A stretch of 64,000 nucleotides of DNA, taken from contig NZ_LMGK01000024.1 of assembly GCF_001427125.1 (NCBI RefSeq), positions 249,789-313,788 of the forward strand, written 5' to 3'. Below, one piece after another: positions 33,860-43,658 of the stretch. The DNA comes from Pseudomonas sp. Root562. Lineage in GTDB: Bacteria; Pseudomonadota; Gammaproteobacteria; Pseudomonadales; Pseudomonadaceae. The translations under genes and the position numbers were made by a program. Every line of letters begins with the position of its first letter. Within the stretch, counting starts at the first letter, position 1. The notes below the pieces were generated by a model. It was not told the origin of the DNA. It saw nothing but the letters and a program-made list of their open reading frames with translations, and made no database searches.

Positions 33860-34213
33860 GTGACCGAAACAGAAGCTGAACCCGAAAGCGCAGCGCAAAT
33901 CCGACGCACGGCGCTCTATCTGACCCTGGCCCAAGTGCCCGAAGGCAAAGTGGTGAGCTACGGTCAGTTGGCGGAGTTGGCCGGTTTGGGCCGGGCCGCG
34001 CGCTGGGTCGGACGGACCCTGAGCCAACTGCCCGCAGACAGCAAGCTACCCTGGCACCGCGTACTTGGCGCCGGAGGGCGCATCAGCCTCCCCGTTGGCA
34101 GCCCGTCGGGGGATGAACAACGCGCGCGATTGCGCATGGAGGGCATCAGTATCCTGAATAATCGTGTTGATATTCAGCGCCATGGGTGGCGCCCGGTAGA
34201 GCACAGCGGTTAG
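33860..34213 (+). CDS. alkyltransferase-like (ATL) protein, MGMT family
   Basis: 117 residues. Resembles the DNA-binding domain of O6-alkylguanine-DNA alkyltransferase, but the active-site PCHRV is PWHRV (Trp65 in place of Cys). This is the hallmark of ATL proteins, which bind O6-alkylguanine without repairing it and hand it to nucleotide excision repair. The GTG start at 33860 has AGGGA about ten bases upstream. It is followed 44 bases later by ampG. Confidence 0.9.
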   Translation: MTETEAEPESAAQIRRTALYLTLAQVPEGKVVSYGQLAELAGLGRAARWVGRTLSQLPADSKLPWHRVLGAGGRISLPVGSPSGDEQRARLRMEGISILNNRVDIQRHGWRPVEHSG

Positions 34214-34257
34214 AGTGCGCGCTTTGTTTCCGTATTTCTTGAGGCAGACTCCAGCCC

Positions 34258-35817
34258 ATGCCCCGTAAAACCTGGCGCGCCGCGCTCGCTGCCTATGCCA
34301 GCCCCTCGACGCTTGTACTGCTATTGCTGGGTTTCGCCGCCGGCCTGCCCTACATGCTGGTGTTCTCGACGCTTTCCGTCTGGCTGCGTGAAGCCGGCGT
34401 GGCGCGCGAGACCATCGGCTACGCCAGCCTGATCGGCCTGGCCTACGCCTTCAAATGGGTCTGGTCGCCCTTGCTCGACCAATGGCGCCTGCCCTTGCTC
34501 GGCAAGCTCGGTCGTCGACGTTCCTGGCTGGTGCTTTCCCAGGCACTGGTGATCCTCGGCCTGGTCGGCATGGGCTTTTGCGACCCGCAAAAACATTTGT
34601 CCTGGCTGATCGCCATCGCTGTAGTGGTCGCGTTCGCCTCGGCGACGCAGGATATTGCGGTTGACGCCTATCGCCTGGAAATCGCCGAAGACAATCGCCA
34701 GGCTGCCCTGGCCGCCAGCTACATGTCCGGTTATCGAATCGCGGCGCTGCTGGCCACGGCCGGCGCGCTGTTCTTCGCCGAAGGTTTCGGCTCCACCGGC
34801 TTCAACTACAAGCACTCCGCCTGGGCCGGCACGTACCTGCTGTTCGGCGCCTTGATGGTTCCGGCGCTGCTGACCTCGTTGTTCATGCGCGAACCGCCCG
34901 TGCCGCTGCGCACGCAATTGCAGGCCGGACGCTACAGTTTCGTGCATCAATTGGCCTCGGTGTTCGTTCTGATCGTACTGCTGGTTTCCGTGCCGGCCAT
35001 GTTCACCCAGCTCTACAACACCGACTTCGCCAGCGTGCTGTTCGAAGGTGTGAGCCCGCTTGACCTGCTGCTCCAGGACCGCGCCTTCCTGCGGGCAATC
35101 CTCTACACCACGCTCACCGCCCTGTGCCTGTCAGCCATGGGCCGTCGCGGGCTGGCGCCGGTGCTGACTCCGGTCAACGACTTCATTCTTCGCTATCGCT
35201 GGCAAGCGCTGCTGCTGCTTGGCCTGATCGCCACTTACCGGATGTCCGACACGGTCATGGGCGTGATGGCCAACGTGTTCTATATCGACCAGGGTTTCAC
35301 CAAAGACCAGATCGCCAGCGTCAGCAAGATCTTTGGCCTGATCATGACCCTGGTGGGTGCCGGCATGGGTGGCCTGCTGATCGTGCGTTTCGGCATCCTG
35401 CCGATCCTGTTCATCGGCGGCGTGGCCTCCGCTGGGACCAACATCCTGTTCCTGATGCTCGCCGACATGGGTGCCAACCTGAACATGCTGGTATTGACCA
35501 TTTCACTGGACAACTTCAGTTCCGGCCTTGCGACCTCGGCATTCGTGGCCTATCTGTCGAGCCTGACCAACCTCAAATTCTCCGCCACCCAATACGCCCT
35601 GCTCAGCTCGATCATGCTCTTGCTGCCGCGCCTGATCGGCGGTTACTCCGGGGTCATGGTGGAAAAATTCGGCTACCACAATTTCTTCCTGATCACTGCC
35701 CTGCTGGGTGTTCCGACGCTGCTGCTGATCGCCTTGCACTGGTTCCAGGAAAGTCGCCGCGAGGGTCCGACCCCCACACCGGAACCCGTACCGACGCAGG
35801 TAGCGGAAGAATCGTAG
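34258..35817 (+). CDS. ampG: AmpG-type muropeptide permease (MFS)
   Basis: 519 residues with about 14 hydrophobic helices. Imports anhydro-muropeptides (GlcNAc-anhMurNAc-peptides) from the periplasm for recycling and thereby feeds the inducer of AmpC. N-terminal signature LLLGFAAGLPYMLVFSTLSVWLREAGV is typical of AmpG. The long C-terminus ends in a hydrophilic tail rich in P, T and E. Independent transcription unit before proS. Confidence 0.92.
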   Translation: MPRKTWRAALAAYASPSTLVLLLLGFAAGLPYMLVFSTLSVWLREAGVARETIGYASLIGLAYAFKWVWSPLLDQWRLPLLGKLGRRRSWLVLSQALVILGLVGMGFCDPQKHLSWLIAIAVVVAFASATQDIAVDAYRLEIAEDNRQAALAASYMSGYRIAALLATAGALFFAEGFGSTGFNYKHSAWAGTYLLFGALMVPALLTSLFMREPPVPLRTQLQAGRYSFVHQLASVFVLIVLLVSVPAMFTQLYNTDFASVLFEGVSPLDLLLQDRAFLRAILYTTLTALCLSAMGRRGLAPVLTPVNDFILRYRWQALLLLGLIATYRMSDTVMGVMANVFYIDQGFTKDQIASVSKIFGLIMTLVGAGMGGLLIVRFGILPILFIGGVASAGTNILFLMLADMGANLNMLVLTISLDNFSSGLATSAFVAYLSSLTNLKFSATQYALLSSIMLLLPRLIGGYSGVMVEKFGYHNFFLITALLGVPTLLLIALHWFQESRREGPTPTPEPVPTQVAEES

Positions 35818-35960
35818 GAAGAATCTGCAGGAAACAACCTGGAGGGCGCAGCGATTCCCGCCCTCCCGCCACACCGCCGACCGCACGCCTGTACGACAGC
35901 GGATCTCGCCCGTACAATGCTCCGTCATTTCTCGTCATCAGCAATCGATAACGGCCAACC

Positions 35961-37676
35961 ATGCGCACCAGTCAATTTTTGCTCGCCACACAGAAAGAAA
36001 CGCCTTCCGACGCGGTCGTGATCAGCCACCAGCTGATGCTGCGCGCCGGCATGATCCGCAAACTTGCCTCGGGCCTGTACACCTGGCTGCCGATGGGCTT
36101 GCGAGTGATGCGCAAGGTCGAAGCCGTCGTTCGTGAAGAAATGAACGCCGCCGGCTCGCTCGAAGTGTTGATGCCGAGCACGCAACCGGCTGAACTGTGG
36201 CAGGAATCCGGTCGCTGGGAAGAGTACGGCCCTGAATTGCTGCGCTTCAAGGATCGCCACGGTCGCGATTTCTGCGCCGGCCCGACCCACGAAGAAGTGA
36301 TCACCGATCTGATGCGCAACGAGTTGAGCAGCTACAAGCAGCTGCCGATCAACCTGTACCAGATCCAGACCAAATTCCGTGACGAAATCCGCCCACGCTT
36401 CGGTTTGATGCGCGGCCGTGAATTCATCATGAAGGACGCCTATTCGTTCCACGCTGACCAGCCGTCGCTGCAGGTCACCTACGACCGCATGCACCAGGCG
36501 TACTGCAACGTGTTTACCCGTCTGGGCCTGAAGTTTCGCCCTGTAGAAGCCGACAACGGCTCCATCGGTGGCGCCGGTTCCCACGAGTTCCACGTGCTGG
36601 CTGAGTCCGGCGAAGACGACATCGTTTTCAGCAACGGTTCCGACTACGCGGCGAACATCGAGAAAGCCGAAGCCGTGCCGCGCGAAACTTCGCGTGCCGC
36701 ACCGACCGAAGAACTGCGTCTGGTCGACACACCGAACGCCAAGACCATTGCGCAACTGGTCGAAGGCTTCAACCTGCCGATCGAGAAAACCATCAAGACC
36801 CTCGTGGTTCACGCCGAAGAGCCAGGCAAGCTGATTGCCTTGATCATCCGTGGCGATCACGAGCTGAACGAAATCAAGGCCGCCAACCAACCTGGCGTCG
36901 CCAGCCCGCTGGTCATGGCCTCGGAAAGCGAACTGCGCGACGCCATCGGCGCGGGTGCCGGTTCTCTCGGCCCGTTGAACCTGCCACTGCCGATCATCAT
37001 CGACCGTTCGGTCGAACTGATGAGCGATTTCGGCATCGGTGCGAACATCGACGACAAGCACTACTTCGGCGTGAACTGGGAGCGCGACTTGCCGGTTCCA
37101 ACCGTTGCCGACCTGCGTAACGTGGTTTCCGGCGACCCAAGCCCTGACGGCAAAGGCACCCTGGAAATCAAGCGCGGCATCGAAGTCGGGCACATCTTCC
37201 AGCTGGGCAACAAGTACAGCAAGGCGATGAAGTGCGAAGTACTGGGCGAGAACGGCAAGCCGGTGACCCTGGAAATGGGCTGCTACGGCATTGGCGTTTC
37301 ACGCGTGGTGGCGGCTGCCATCGAACAGAACAACGACGACAAAGGCATCATCTGGAGCGACGCGCTAGCGCCTTTCCAGATCGCCCTGGTGCCGTTGCGC
37401 TATGAAACCGACCTGGTTCGCGAAGCCACCGACAAGCTGTATGCAGAACTGACTGCCGCCGGCTTCGAAGTGCTGCTGGACGACCGCGACAAGAAAACCA
37501 GCCCGGGCATCAAGTTCGCAGACATGGAGCTGATCGGCATTCCTCACCGGATCGTGGTCAGCGACCGCGGCCTCGCCGAAGGCAACCTGGAATACAAGAG
37601 CCGTACCGAGGCCGAGCCGCAAGCGCTGCCGGTCGCCGACGTACTGCCTTTCCTTCAGGCCCGTATCCGCCGCTGA
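35961..37676 (+). CDS. proS: prolyl-tRNA synthetase
   Basis: 571-residue class II synthetase with the bacterial-type insertion editing domain (about residues 230-400) that clears mischarged Ala-tRNA(Pro). Motifs: GMIRKLASGLYTWLPMGLRV, the motif 2 loop FRDEIRPRFGLMRGREFIMKD, and ELIGIPHRIVVSDRGLAEGN near the C-terminus. Normal length. The ATG at 35961 is set by homology (MRTSQFLLATQKETP). Confidence 0.97.
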   Translation: MRTSQFLLATQKETPSDAVVISHQLMLRAGMIRKLASGLYTWLPMGLRVMRKVEAVVREEMNAAGSLEVLMPSTQPAELWQESGRWEEYGPELLRFKDRHGRDFCAGPTHEEVITDLMRNELSSYKQLPINLYQIQTKFRDEIRPRFGLMRGREFIMKDAYSFHADQPSLQVTYDRMHQAYCNVFTRLGLKFRPVEADNGSIGGAGSHEFHVLAESGEDDIVFSNGSDYAANIEKAEAVPRETSRAAPTEELRLVDTPNAKTIAQLVEGFNLPIEKTIKTLVVHAEEPGKLIALIIRGDHELNEIKAANQPGVASPLVMASESELRDAIGAGAGSLGPLNLPLPIIIDRSVELMSDFGIGANIDDKHYFGVNWERDLPVPTVADLRNVVSGDPSPDGKGTLEIKRGIEVGHIFQLGNKYSKAMKCEVLGENGKPVTLEMGCYGIGVSRVVAAAIEQNNDDKGIIWSDALAPFQIALVPLRYETDLVREATDKLYAELTAAGFEVLLDDRDKKTSPGIKFADMELIGIPHRIVVSDRGLAEGNLEYKSRTEAEPQALPVADVLPFLQARIRR

Positions 37677-37693
37677 AACCAGATAGAGACGTC

Positions 37694-38647
37694 ATGTTCA
37701 AGCGAAACACCTTAGGCCTCGGTGGTGCCGCCCTGTGCGGCGCCCTGCTGGTCAGCGGCTGTGCCAACCACATGTCACAACGCAGCGAGCACGAGGAACG
37801 TGTCGAGCGCAAATTGCTCGATCACAGCCTGCAGATCGATGTCGGTGAGCCCAAGGTGCTTGAGCTGCCGCAGCGCCGGGTGAAAATCCACGAGCAAAAG
37901 ACCTTCGAAGTCACCGAGTTCGAGGTCACGCGCCATTACGATCGCTACACGCCGTACCAACCCTGGCGGGAAATCTACGAGATCCCGCTGGGCGCTGTAG
38001 CGGTGGTCGGTGGCGTCGGTGCGAACGTGGTCAATGTGTTTGCCCTGGGCAACCTTCCGGATAGCGTGACCAAGGACTGGTTCAGTTACGGCTTTGCCGG
38101 ACTCAACCCGTTCATGAACACGCAATCCAATGGTCGTGCGCAACAGAACCTGGCCGGGATCGATGAGGTCCAGCTCGACAAGCGCACGGAGTACTCGAGC
38201 CTGCCATGGAGCGAGCGTCCAGTGCAGGTCAAGGCCGGCAAGGAAACCTTCGAGCTGAGCACCGACAAAAACGGCGTATTGCGTCTGAACCTGTTGGACA
38301 GCCCGTTCGCCGAACATGACCTCAATCATCTGAGCAAGCTGCAGATCAATGTCGAGGACGCCAAGGACGACGTGCATACCGACTCGTCCCTCGCCCTCAG
38401 CAATACCTTGCGTGGCAAGCTGCTCGAAGCCCACGGGTTGATTTACGACGACCTCGAAGACGACGAAGTAAGCCAGTGGGTACACCGGGTCAAGCGCCTG
38501 TCGGAATTGGGCCTGGAGGAAGAGGCCAGCGAGCTGGAACAGAGCCTGATTGAACTGACGCGCAACGACCCAGAGTTGCAGACAGAATTTCTGAAGTCGC
38601 TGACCAAGGATGCCGGGCGGCTGGTTGCGGATCCGGGGCCGAATTAA
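37694..38647 (+). CDS. lipoprotein of unknown function
   Basis: 317 residues with lipobox LVSGC (C23). The rest is soluble and rich in charged residues (VEDAKDDVHTDSS, EDDEVSQWVHRVKRL), with a short hydrophobic stretch IPLGAVAVVGGVGANVVNVFALG in the middle. I do not recognise a named domain. It starts 17 bases after proS and is probably cotranscribed with it. A REP pair follows. Confidence 0.75.
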   Translation: MFKRNTLGLGGAALCGALLVSGCANHMSQRSEHEERVERKLLDHSLQIDVGEPKVLELPQRRVKIHEQKTFEVTEFEVTRHYDRYTPYQPWREIYEIPLGAVAVVGGVGANVVNVFALGNLPDSVTKDWFSYGFAGLNPFMNTQSNGRAQQNLAGIDEVQLDKRTEYSSLPWSERPVQVKAGKETFELSTDKNGVLRLNLLDSPFAEHDLNHLSKLQINVEDAKDDVHTDSSLALSNTLRGKLLEAHGLIYDDLEDDEVSQWVHRVKRLSELGLEEEASELEQSLIELTRNDPELQTEFLKSLTKDAGRLVADPGPN

Positions 38648-38658
38648 GGCCTGAAAGA

Positions 38659-38748
38659 ATCGCGGGCAAGCCTTGCTCCTACAGGATTTATGTCGTCGCC
38701 GATATTTTGATCGACTCGAATCCTGTAGGAGCAAGGCTTGCCCGCGAT
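38659..38748. repeat. REP-type inverted repeat pair
   Basis: Perfect 29-bp arms at 38659-38687 and 38720-38748, between the lipoprotein gene and dinB, which converge. Confidence 0.85.
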
Positions 38749-38773
38749 GAGGCCCTGAAAATCACCGAAAAAT

Positions 38774-39835
38774 CTAACGTTCAAACAACTCCATCTGCTC
38801 AAACCCGCCCCGCAAGTCCTCCAGCCTGACCCCCACTCCCAACAACCGCACGGGTTTACCGCCGCGATTGAACGCCTGGGTCAATAACAGCTGATAACTC
38901 CCCAGATCCCGCCCTGCCCCGGCCTGTTCCAGCGTGGTCTGCGTGAAGTCGTGAAACTTCACTTTGACGAACGGCTTGCCCGGCCGATAGCTGCTGTCGA
39001 TTCGCGCCATTCGGGTTTTGAGGGTTTCCAACAACTCCGGCAGCTTGTCCAGGCAACTGCGCAAATCCGGCAGATCAACATCGTAGGTATTTTCGACACT
39101 GATGGATTGCCGACGGCTATCGTTATGCACCTGGCGATCATCGATCCCACGCGCCAGGCTCCAGAGTCGCTCACCAAAGCTGCCGAATTCACGCACCAGC
39201 GCCAACTTGTCCCACTCGCGCAAGTGTGAGCAATCGATGATGCCGAGCTTGCCCAACCGCTCGGCGGTGACTTTGCCGACCCCATGCAGTTTGCTGACCG
39301 GTAATCCACTGACAAAGTCTTCGACCTGATCCGGCGTGATGACAAACAAACCATTGGGTTTCTTCCAGTCACTGGCGATCTTGGCAAGAAACTTGTTCGG
39401 CGCCACCCCTGCTGACACCGTTATGTGCAGCTGATTGGAAACGCGACGACGGATATCCTGGGCGATTCGCGTGGCACTCCCGCCGAAATGAGCACTGTCC
39501 GATACGTCGAGGTAAGCCTCATCCAGAGAAAGCGGCTCGATGATCTCGGTGTAATCGCGGAAAATCGTATGAATTTCCTTCGATGCTTCTCTATAGGCGT
39601 CCATACGCGGCTTGACGATGGTCAGGTCCGGACACAGCTTCAATGCATGCCCGGAAGACATGGCCGAGCGCACACCGTAGGCCCGCGCCTCGTAATTGCA
39701 GGTGGCGATCACGCCACGCCGATCCGCCGAGCCTCCCACCGCCAGCGGCTTGCCGGCCAGGCGCGGGTCATCACGCATCTCGATGGCGGCGTAGAAACAG
39801 TCACAATCGACGTGGATGATTTTTCGCTGGGTCAT
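38774..39835 (-). CDS. dinB: DNA polymerase IV
   Basis: 353-residue Y-family translesion polymerase. Catalytic acids lie in HVDCDCFYAAIEM at the N-terminus and in SLDEAYLDVS. The little-finger domain is present to the end. ATG at 39835 is chosen because homologues begin MTQRKIIHVD. A LexA box lies 69 bases upstream, so it belongs to the SOS regulon, as does recA. Confidence 0.96.
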   Translation of the reverse strand: MTQRKIIHVDCDCFYAAIEMRDDPRLAGKPLAVGGSADRRGVIATCNYEARAYGVRSAMSSGHALKLCPDLTIVKPRMDAYREASKEIHTIFRDYTEIIEPLSLDEAYLDVSDSAHFGGSATRIAQDIRRRVSNQLHITVSAGVAPNKFLAKIASDWKKPNGLFVITPDQVEDFVSGLPVSKLHGVGKVTAERLGKLGIIDCSHLREWDKLALVREFGSFGERLWSLARGIDDRQVHNDSRRQSISVENTYDVDLPDLRSCLDKLPELLETLKTRMARIDSSYRPGKPFVKVKFHDFTQTTLEQAGAGRDLGSYQLLLTQAFNRGGKPVRLLGVGVRLEDLRGGFEQMELFER

Positions 39836-39903
39836 ATCAACGCGGTGTTCGTGATGAAGAATGGGAGACACACGGTGTAGGACAGGCAGTATCTCATCGA
39901 CAC

Positions 39904-39919
39904 CTGTATATAGCACCAG
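39904..39919 (-). promoter_or_regulatory. LexA operator (SOS box) of dinB
   Basis: CTG-N10-CAG with TATATAGCAC inside, close to the consensus, 69 bases before the dinB start. Confidence 0.8.
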
Positions 39920-40096
39920 TAGTACTGAATGTTCTCACGCAGCTGTAGGAAAAACCTTTGGTGAATTTATTTTCTCAATCGAAACGCCTCGACCAATAGA
40001 GCCGGAACCCTTGCCAGGCTTGGGCTGCAGCCCGATCCAGAGTCTCCTTTAATACCTAAGCAGTTGAAGCAAAACGGATTTTATCGATCCTACGGG

Positions 40097-40124
40097 TTGA
40101 CACCCCGGCCATTCTCTATAGAAT
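40097..40124 (+). promoter_or_regulatory. promoter of the first initiator tRNA pair
   Basis: Perfect -35 TTGACA (40097-40102), 16-base spacer, -10 TAGAAT (40119-40124). The mature tRNA begins 13 bases later. The arrangement is repeated at 40497-40524. Confidence 0.85.
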
Positions 40125-40136
40125 GCGCCACACAGA

Positions 40137-40213
<77 letters not shown>

Positions 40214-40236
40214 AACATCAAAAAAGGCTGGACAGA

Positions 40237-40313
<77 letters not shown>

Positions 40314-40319
40314 AACATC

Positions 40320-40351
40320 AAAAAAGGCTGCTCGAAAGAGTGGCCTTTTTT
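40320..40351 (+). terminator. terminator of the first initiator tRNA pair
   Basis: AAAAAAGGC/GCCTTTTTT stem enclosing an inner CTC-GAAA-GAG hairpin. Confidence 0.9.
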
Positions 40352-40496
40352 GTGCGCGCCTGTTTTTTATTCGGCAGAGCTTCTATTGATGCTCAAGGCA
40401 TTCAAATGGGAAATCGTTGCGATTCTGCAACTTAAGCCGCACCTGCGACCGTTTGCCGCTCTTCTACGTTTATTTGACCCTTCCCGGGATTAACGG

Positions 40497-40524
40497 TTGA
40501 CACCTCGCCGATACTCTATAGAAT
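40497..40524 (+). promoter_or_regulatory. promoter of the second initiator tRNA pair
   Basis: TTGACA (40497-40502), 16-base spacer and TAGAAT (40519-40524), the same layout as at 40097. Confidence 0.85.
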
Positions 40525-40537
40525 GCCGCCACACAGA

Positions 40538-40614
<77 letters not shown>

Positions 40615-40660
40615 AACATCAAAACCCTCGCCGATACTCTATAGAATGCCGCCACACAGA

Positions 40661-40737
<77 letters not shown>

Positions 40738-40743
40738 AACATC

Positions 40744-40775
40744 AAAAAAGGCTACTCGAAAGAGTGGCCTTTTTT
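40744..40775 (+). terminator. terminator of the second initiator tRNA pair
   Basis: Same stem and inner ACTC-GAAA-GAGT loop as the terminator at 40320, with one base change. Confidence 0.9.
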
Positions 40776-40902
40776 GTATCTGTTGAAAAAGTCCTTTCGC
40801 AACAATGATCTGTCACTGTGTCGCCAGCCATTGGGGATCACCCATGCGCCGAGTCCGGACTATGCTCTATCGCAGACTGAACCCTCTACGAGTGAAATCG
40901 CG

Positions 40903-40925
40903 CTCGCACCATCGCCCGGTGCGAG
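40903..40925 (+). other. hairpin in the mprF leader
   Basis: 8-bp stem CTCGCACC/GGTGCGAG with a 7-base loop, followed by an AT-rich stretch ending in seven T. It lies about 90 bases before mprF and might be an attenuator or a leader structure; no function is shown. Confidence 0.35.
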
Positions 40926-41015
40926 GCGTTAATATTTGTAATTATTTTTTTCTACAGGGATTGGTAACTTGGCTGGATACCTCCATCCTGTCGCGCACAA
41001 TCCAAGAGGTGATTG

Positions 41016-43658
41016 ATGCGCGCCAACTCGTCTGATTCACAAGACACCGTCACAGCGACACAACCGATCAAAGCCGAGCGACTGCGCTTGCTTGATCGCG
41101 TCAGTAAATACCGTCAGCCCATAGGTCTTGCGGTCACGTTGCTGTTGTTCGCGATCGCGCTGATTGCCTGTCGTCACCTGCTGAGCGAACTTGACCTGGA
41201 CGCTCTGCACGACTCGATTCTCGAGGTTCCAAAACCGGCATTGCTCGGTGCACTGGGCGCGACCGTGGCAGGCTTCATCCTATTGCTGGGCTATGAATGG
41301 TCAGCCAGTCGCTATGCCGGTGTGAGCCTGCCCGCGCGCACCGTGGCCCTGGGCGGTTTCAGCGCTTTCGCCATTGGCAATGCCATCGGCCTGTCGATGC
41401 TGTCGGGTGGCTCGGTTCGCTACCGTTTATATGCGCGTCATGGCCTGGGGGCTTCTGAGGTTGCGCACATGACGCTGTTTGCCAGCCTGTCGCTCGGTTG
41501 CGCCCTGCCGCCACTGGCGGCACTGGCGACACTCAGCAATCTGCCCGCGGCCTCTGCGGCCCTGGGGCTCTCAGAGATCTTGCTCGGTGCCATCGCTGCC
41601 GGCGTACTGCTGTTGTTCAGCGTGCTGGCCGTCGGACTGTACCGTCGCCGCCTGCCGGAACAACCCTACGCCGATAACCTGCTGGTCAAGATTGGTCGTC
41701 GCACCTTGCGCTTGCCCGGGCGCCGCCTGACGTTCCTGCAACTGCTCATCACCGCTCTGGACGTGGCCGCCGCCGCGACCGTGCTGTATCTCCTGCTGCC
41801 CGAAGCTCCGCCCTTCGGCGCATTCCTGCTGGTGTACCTCCTGGCGCTGGCGGCGGGCGTGCTCAGTCATGTGCCCGGCGGCGTCGGGGTGTTCGAGGCG
41901 ATCTTGCTCGCGGCCTTTTCCGACAAGCTCGGCGCCGCGCCACTGGCCGCCGCCCTGCTGCTTTATCGCTTGATCTACGTGGTGCTGCCGATGCTGGTGG
42001 CTTGCCTGCTGCTGTTGATCAACGAAGGGCAGCGCCTGTTCCAGACCCGTCAGACGCTGCGTGCCGCGTCTGGCCTGGCAGCGCCGATTCTCGCGGTGCT
42101 GGTGTTTCTTTCCGGGGTAGTGCTGTTGTTTTCCGGAGCAACGCCGGAAATCGACACCCGCCTGGAACACATCGGCTTTCTGATTCCGCATCGACTGGTC
42201 GACGCCTCGCACTTGGGCGCCAGCCTGATCGGCGTGTTGTGCCTGCTGCTCGCCCAGGGTTTGCGTCGGCGACTGTCGGCAGCGTGGATGCTCACCACCA
42301 TTCTGCTGCTGGTCGGCGCCCTGCTCTCTCTACTCAAGGGTTTCGACTGGGAAGAAGCCAGCCTGATGGTCTTGACCGCGAGCCTGCTCGGGGTTTTCCG
42401 CCGCTCGTTCTACCGTCCGAGCCGTCTGACCGAACTGCCGTTTTCGCCGTTGTACCTGGTGGCCAGCCTGTGCGTACTCGGTGCTTCGATGTGGCTGCTG
42501 CTGTTCGCCTATCAGGACGTTCCCTACAGCCATCAGCTGTGGTGGCAGTTCACCCTGGACGCCGATGCTCCCCGTGGCTTGCGCTCGCTGCTCGGCGCCG
42601 CGGTGCTGCTGGTGGTGGTATCCCTGACCTGGCTGCTGCGCACGGCCCGCCCGGTGATTCATCTGCCGACGCCCGATGAACTGGAGCGCGCCAGCAAGAT
42701 CCTCATGGCCTCGGCGCAACCGGACGGCGGCCTGGCCCTCACCGGCGACAAGGCGCTGCTGTTCCACCCCAACGACGAGGCGTTCCTGATGTATGCCCGT
42801 CGTGGCCGCAGCCTTGTGGCATTGTATGACCCGATTGGCCCTGCCCAGCAACGAGCGGAAATGATCTGGCAGTTCCGTGACCTGTGTGACATCCACCACG
42901 CCCGTCCGGTGTTCTATCAAGTGCGCGCGGAGAACCTGCCGTACTACATGGACATCGGCCTGACCGCGATCAAGCTCGGTGAAGAAGCCCGGGTCGATCT
43001 CAAGCGTTTTGATCTCGAAGCCAAGGGCAAGGAGATGAAGGACCTGCGCTACACCTGGAACCGTGGCACCCGCGATGGCTTGTCGCTGGAAATCCACGAA
43101 CCGGGCCAGGCGCCGATGGATGAGCTCAAGGTGATTTCCGATGCCTGGCTGACTGGCAAGAACGTGCGTGAGAAAGGCTTCTCCCTGGGGCGGTTCAGCG
43201 ATGACTACCTCAAGCATTTCCGTATTGCGGTGATCCGTTTCGAGGGGCGCCCGGTGGCATTCGCCAACCTGCTCGAGACCTACAGCCACGATCTGGCCAG
43301 CCTCGACCTGATGCGCGCGCACCCGGACGCTCCCAAGCTGACCATGGAGTTCATGATGGTCGGCCTGATTCAACATTATAAAAATCATGGATACGCGCGC
43401 TTCAGCCTGGGCATGGTGCCATTGTCGGGGTTGCAACCCCGTCGCGGCGCACCGTTGACACAGCGCTTGGGCTCGATGGTATTCCGCCGTGGTGAGCAGC
43501 TCTACAACTTCCAAGGCTTGCGCCGCTTTAAAGACAAGTTCCAGCCTGACTGGGAACCCCGTTATATGGCCGTGCCCGCCGGACTCGATCCGCTGGTTGC
43601 GCTGGCCGACACTGCTGCCCTGATCGCGGGCGGCTTGACTGGATTGGTGAAACGCTGA
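41016..43658 (+). CDS. mprF: aminoacyl-phosphatidylglycerol synthase/flippase (MprF family)
   Basis: 880 residues. The first 500 or so form many transmembrane helices (flippase part); the C-terminus is a cytoplasmic DUF2156 synthase domain (DEAFLMYARRGRSLVALYDPIGP, FMMVGLIQHYKNHGYARFSLGM) that moves an amino acid from tRNA to phosphatidylglycerol. The P. aeruginosa homologue with the same neighbour makes alanyl-PG, so Ala is the likely substrate here. It protects the envelope from cationic peptides and acid. The ATG at 41016 (AGAGGT six bases before it) is chosen over a TTG three bases upstream. It shares a base with the next gene's ATG. Confidence 0.92.
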   Translation: MRANSSDSQDTVTATQPIKAERLRLLDRVSKYRQPIGLAVTLLLFAIALIACRHLLSELDLDALHDSILEVPKPALLGALGATVAGFILLLGYEWSASRYAGVSLPARTVALGGFSAFAIGNAIGLSMLSGGSVRYRLYARHGLGASEVAHMTLFASLSLGCALPPLAALATLSNLPAASAALGLSEILLGAIAAGVLLLFSVLAVGLYRRRLPEQPYADNLLVKIGRRTLRLPGRRLTFLQLLITALDVAAAATVLYLLLPEAPPFGAFLLVYLLALAAGVLSHVPGGVGVFEAILLAAFSDKLGAAPLAAALLLYRLIYVVLPMLVACLLLLINEGQRLFQTRQTLRAASGLAAPILAVLVFLSGVVLLFSGATPEIDTRLEHIGFLIPHRLVDASHLGASLIGVLCLLLAQGLRRRLSAAWMLTTILLLVGALLSLLKGFDWEEASLMVLTASLLGVFRRSFYRPSRLTELPFSPLYLVASLCVLGASMWLLLFAYQDVPYSHQLWWQFTLDADAPRGLRSLLGAAVLLVVVSLTWLLRTARPVIHLPTPDELERASKILMASAQPDGGLALTGDKALLFHPNDEAFLMYARRGRSLVALYDPIGPAQQRAEMIWQFRDLCDIHHARPVFYQVRAENLPYYMDIGLTAIKLGEEARVDLKRFDLEAKGKEMKDLRYTWNRGTRDGLSLEIHEPGQAPMDELKVISDAWLTGKNVREKGFSLGRFSDDYLKHFRIAVIRFEGRPVAFANLLETYSHDLASLDLMRAHPDAPKLTMEFMMVGLIQHYKNHGYARFSLGMVPLSGLQPRRGAPLTQRLGSMVFRRGEQLYNFQGLRRFKDKFQPDWEPRYMAVPAGLDPLVALADTAALIAGGLTGLVKR

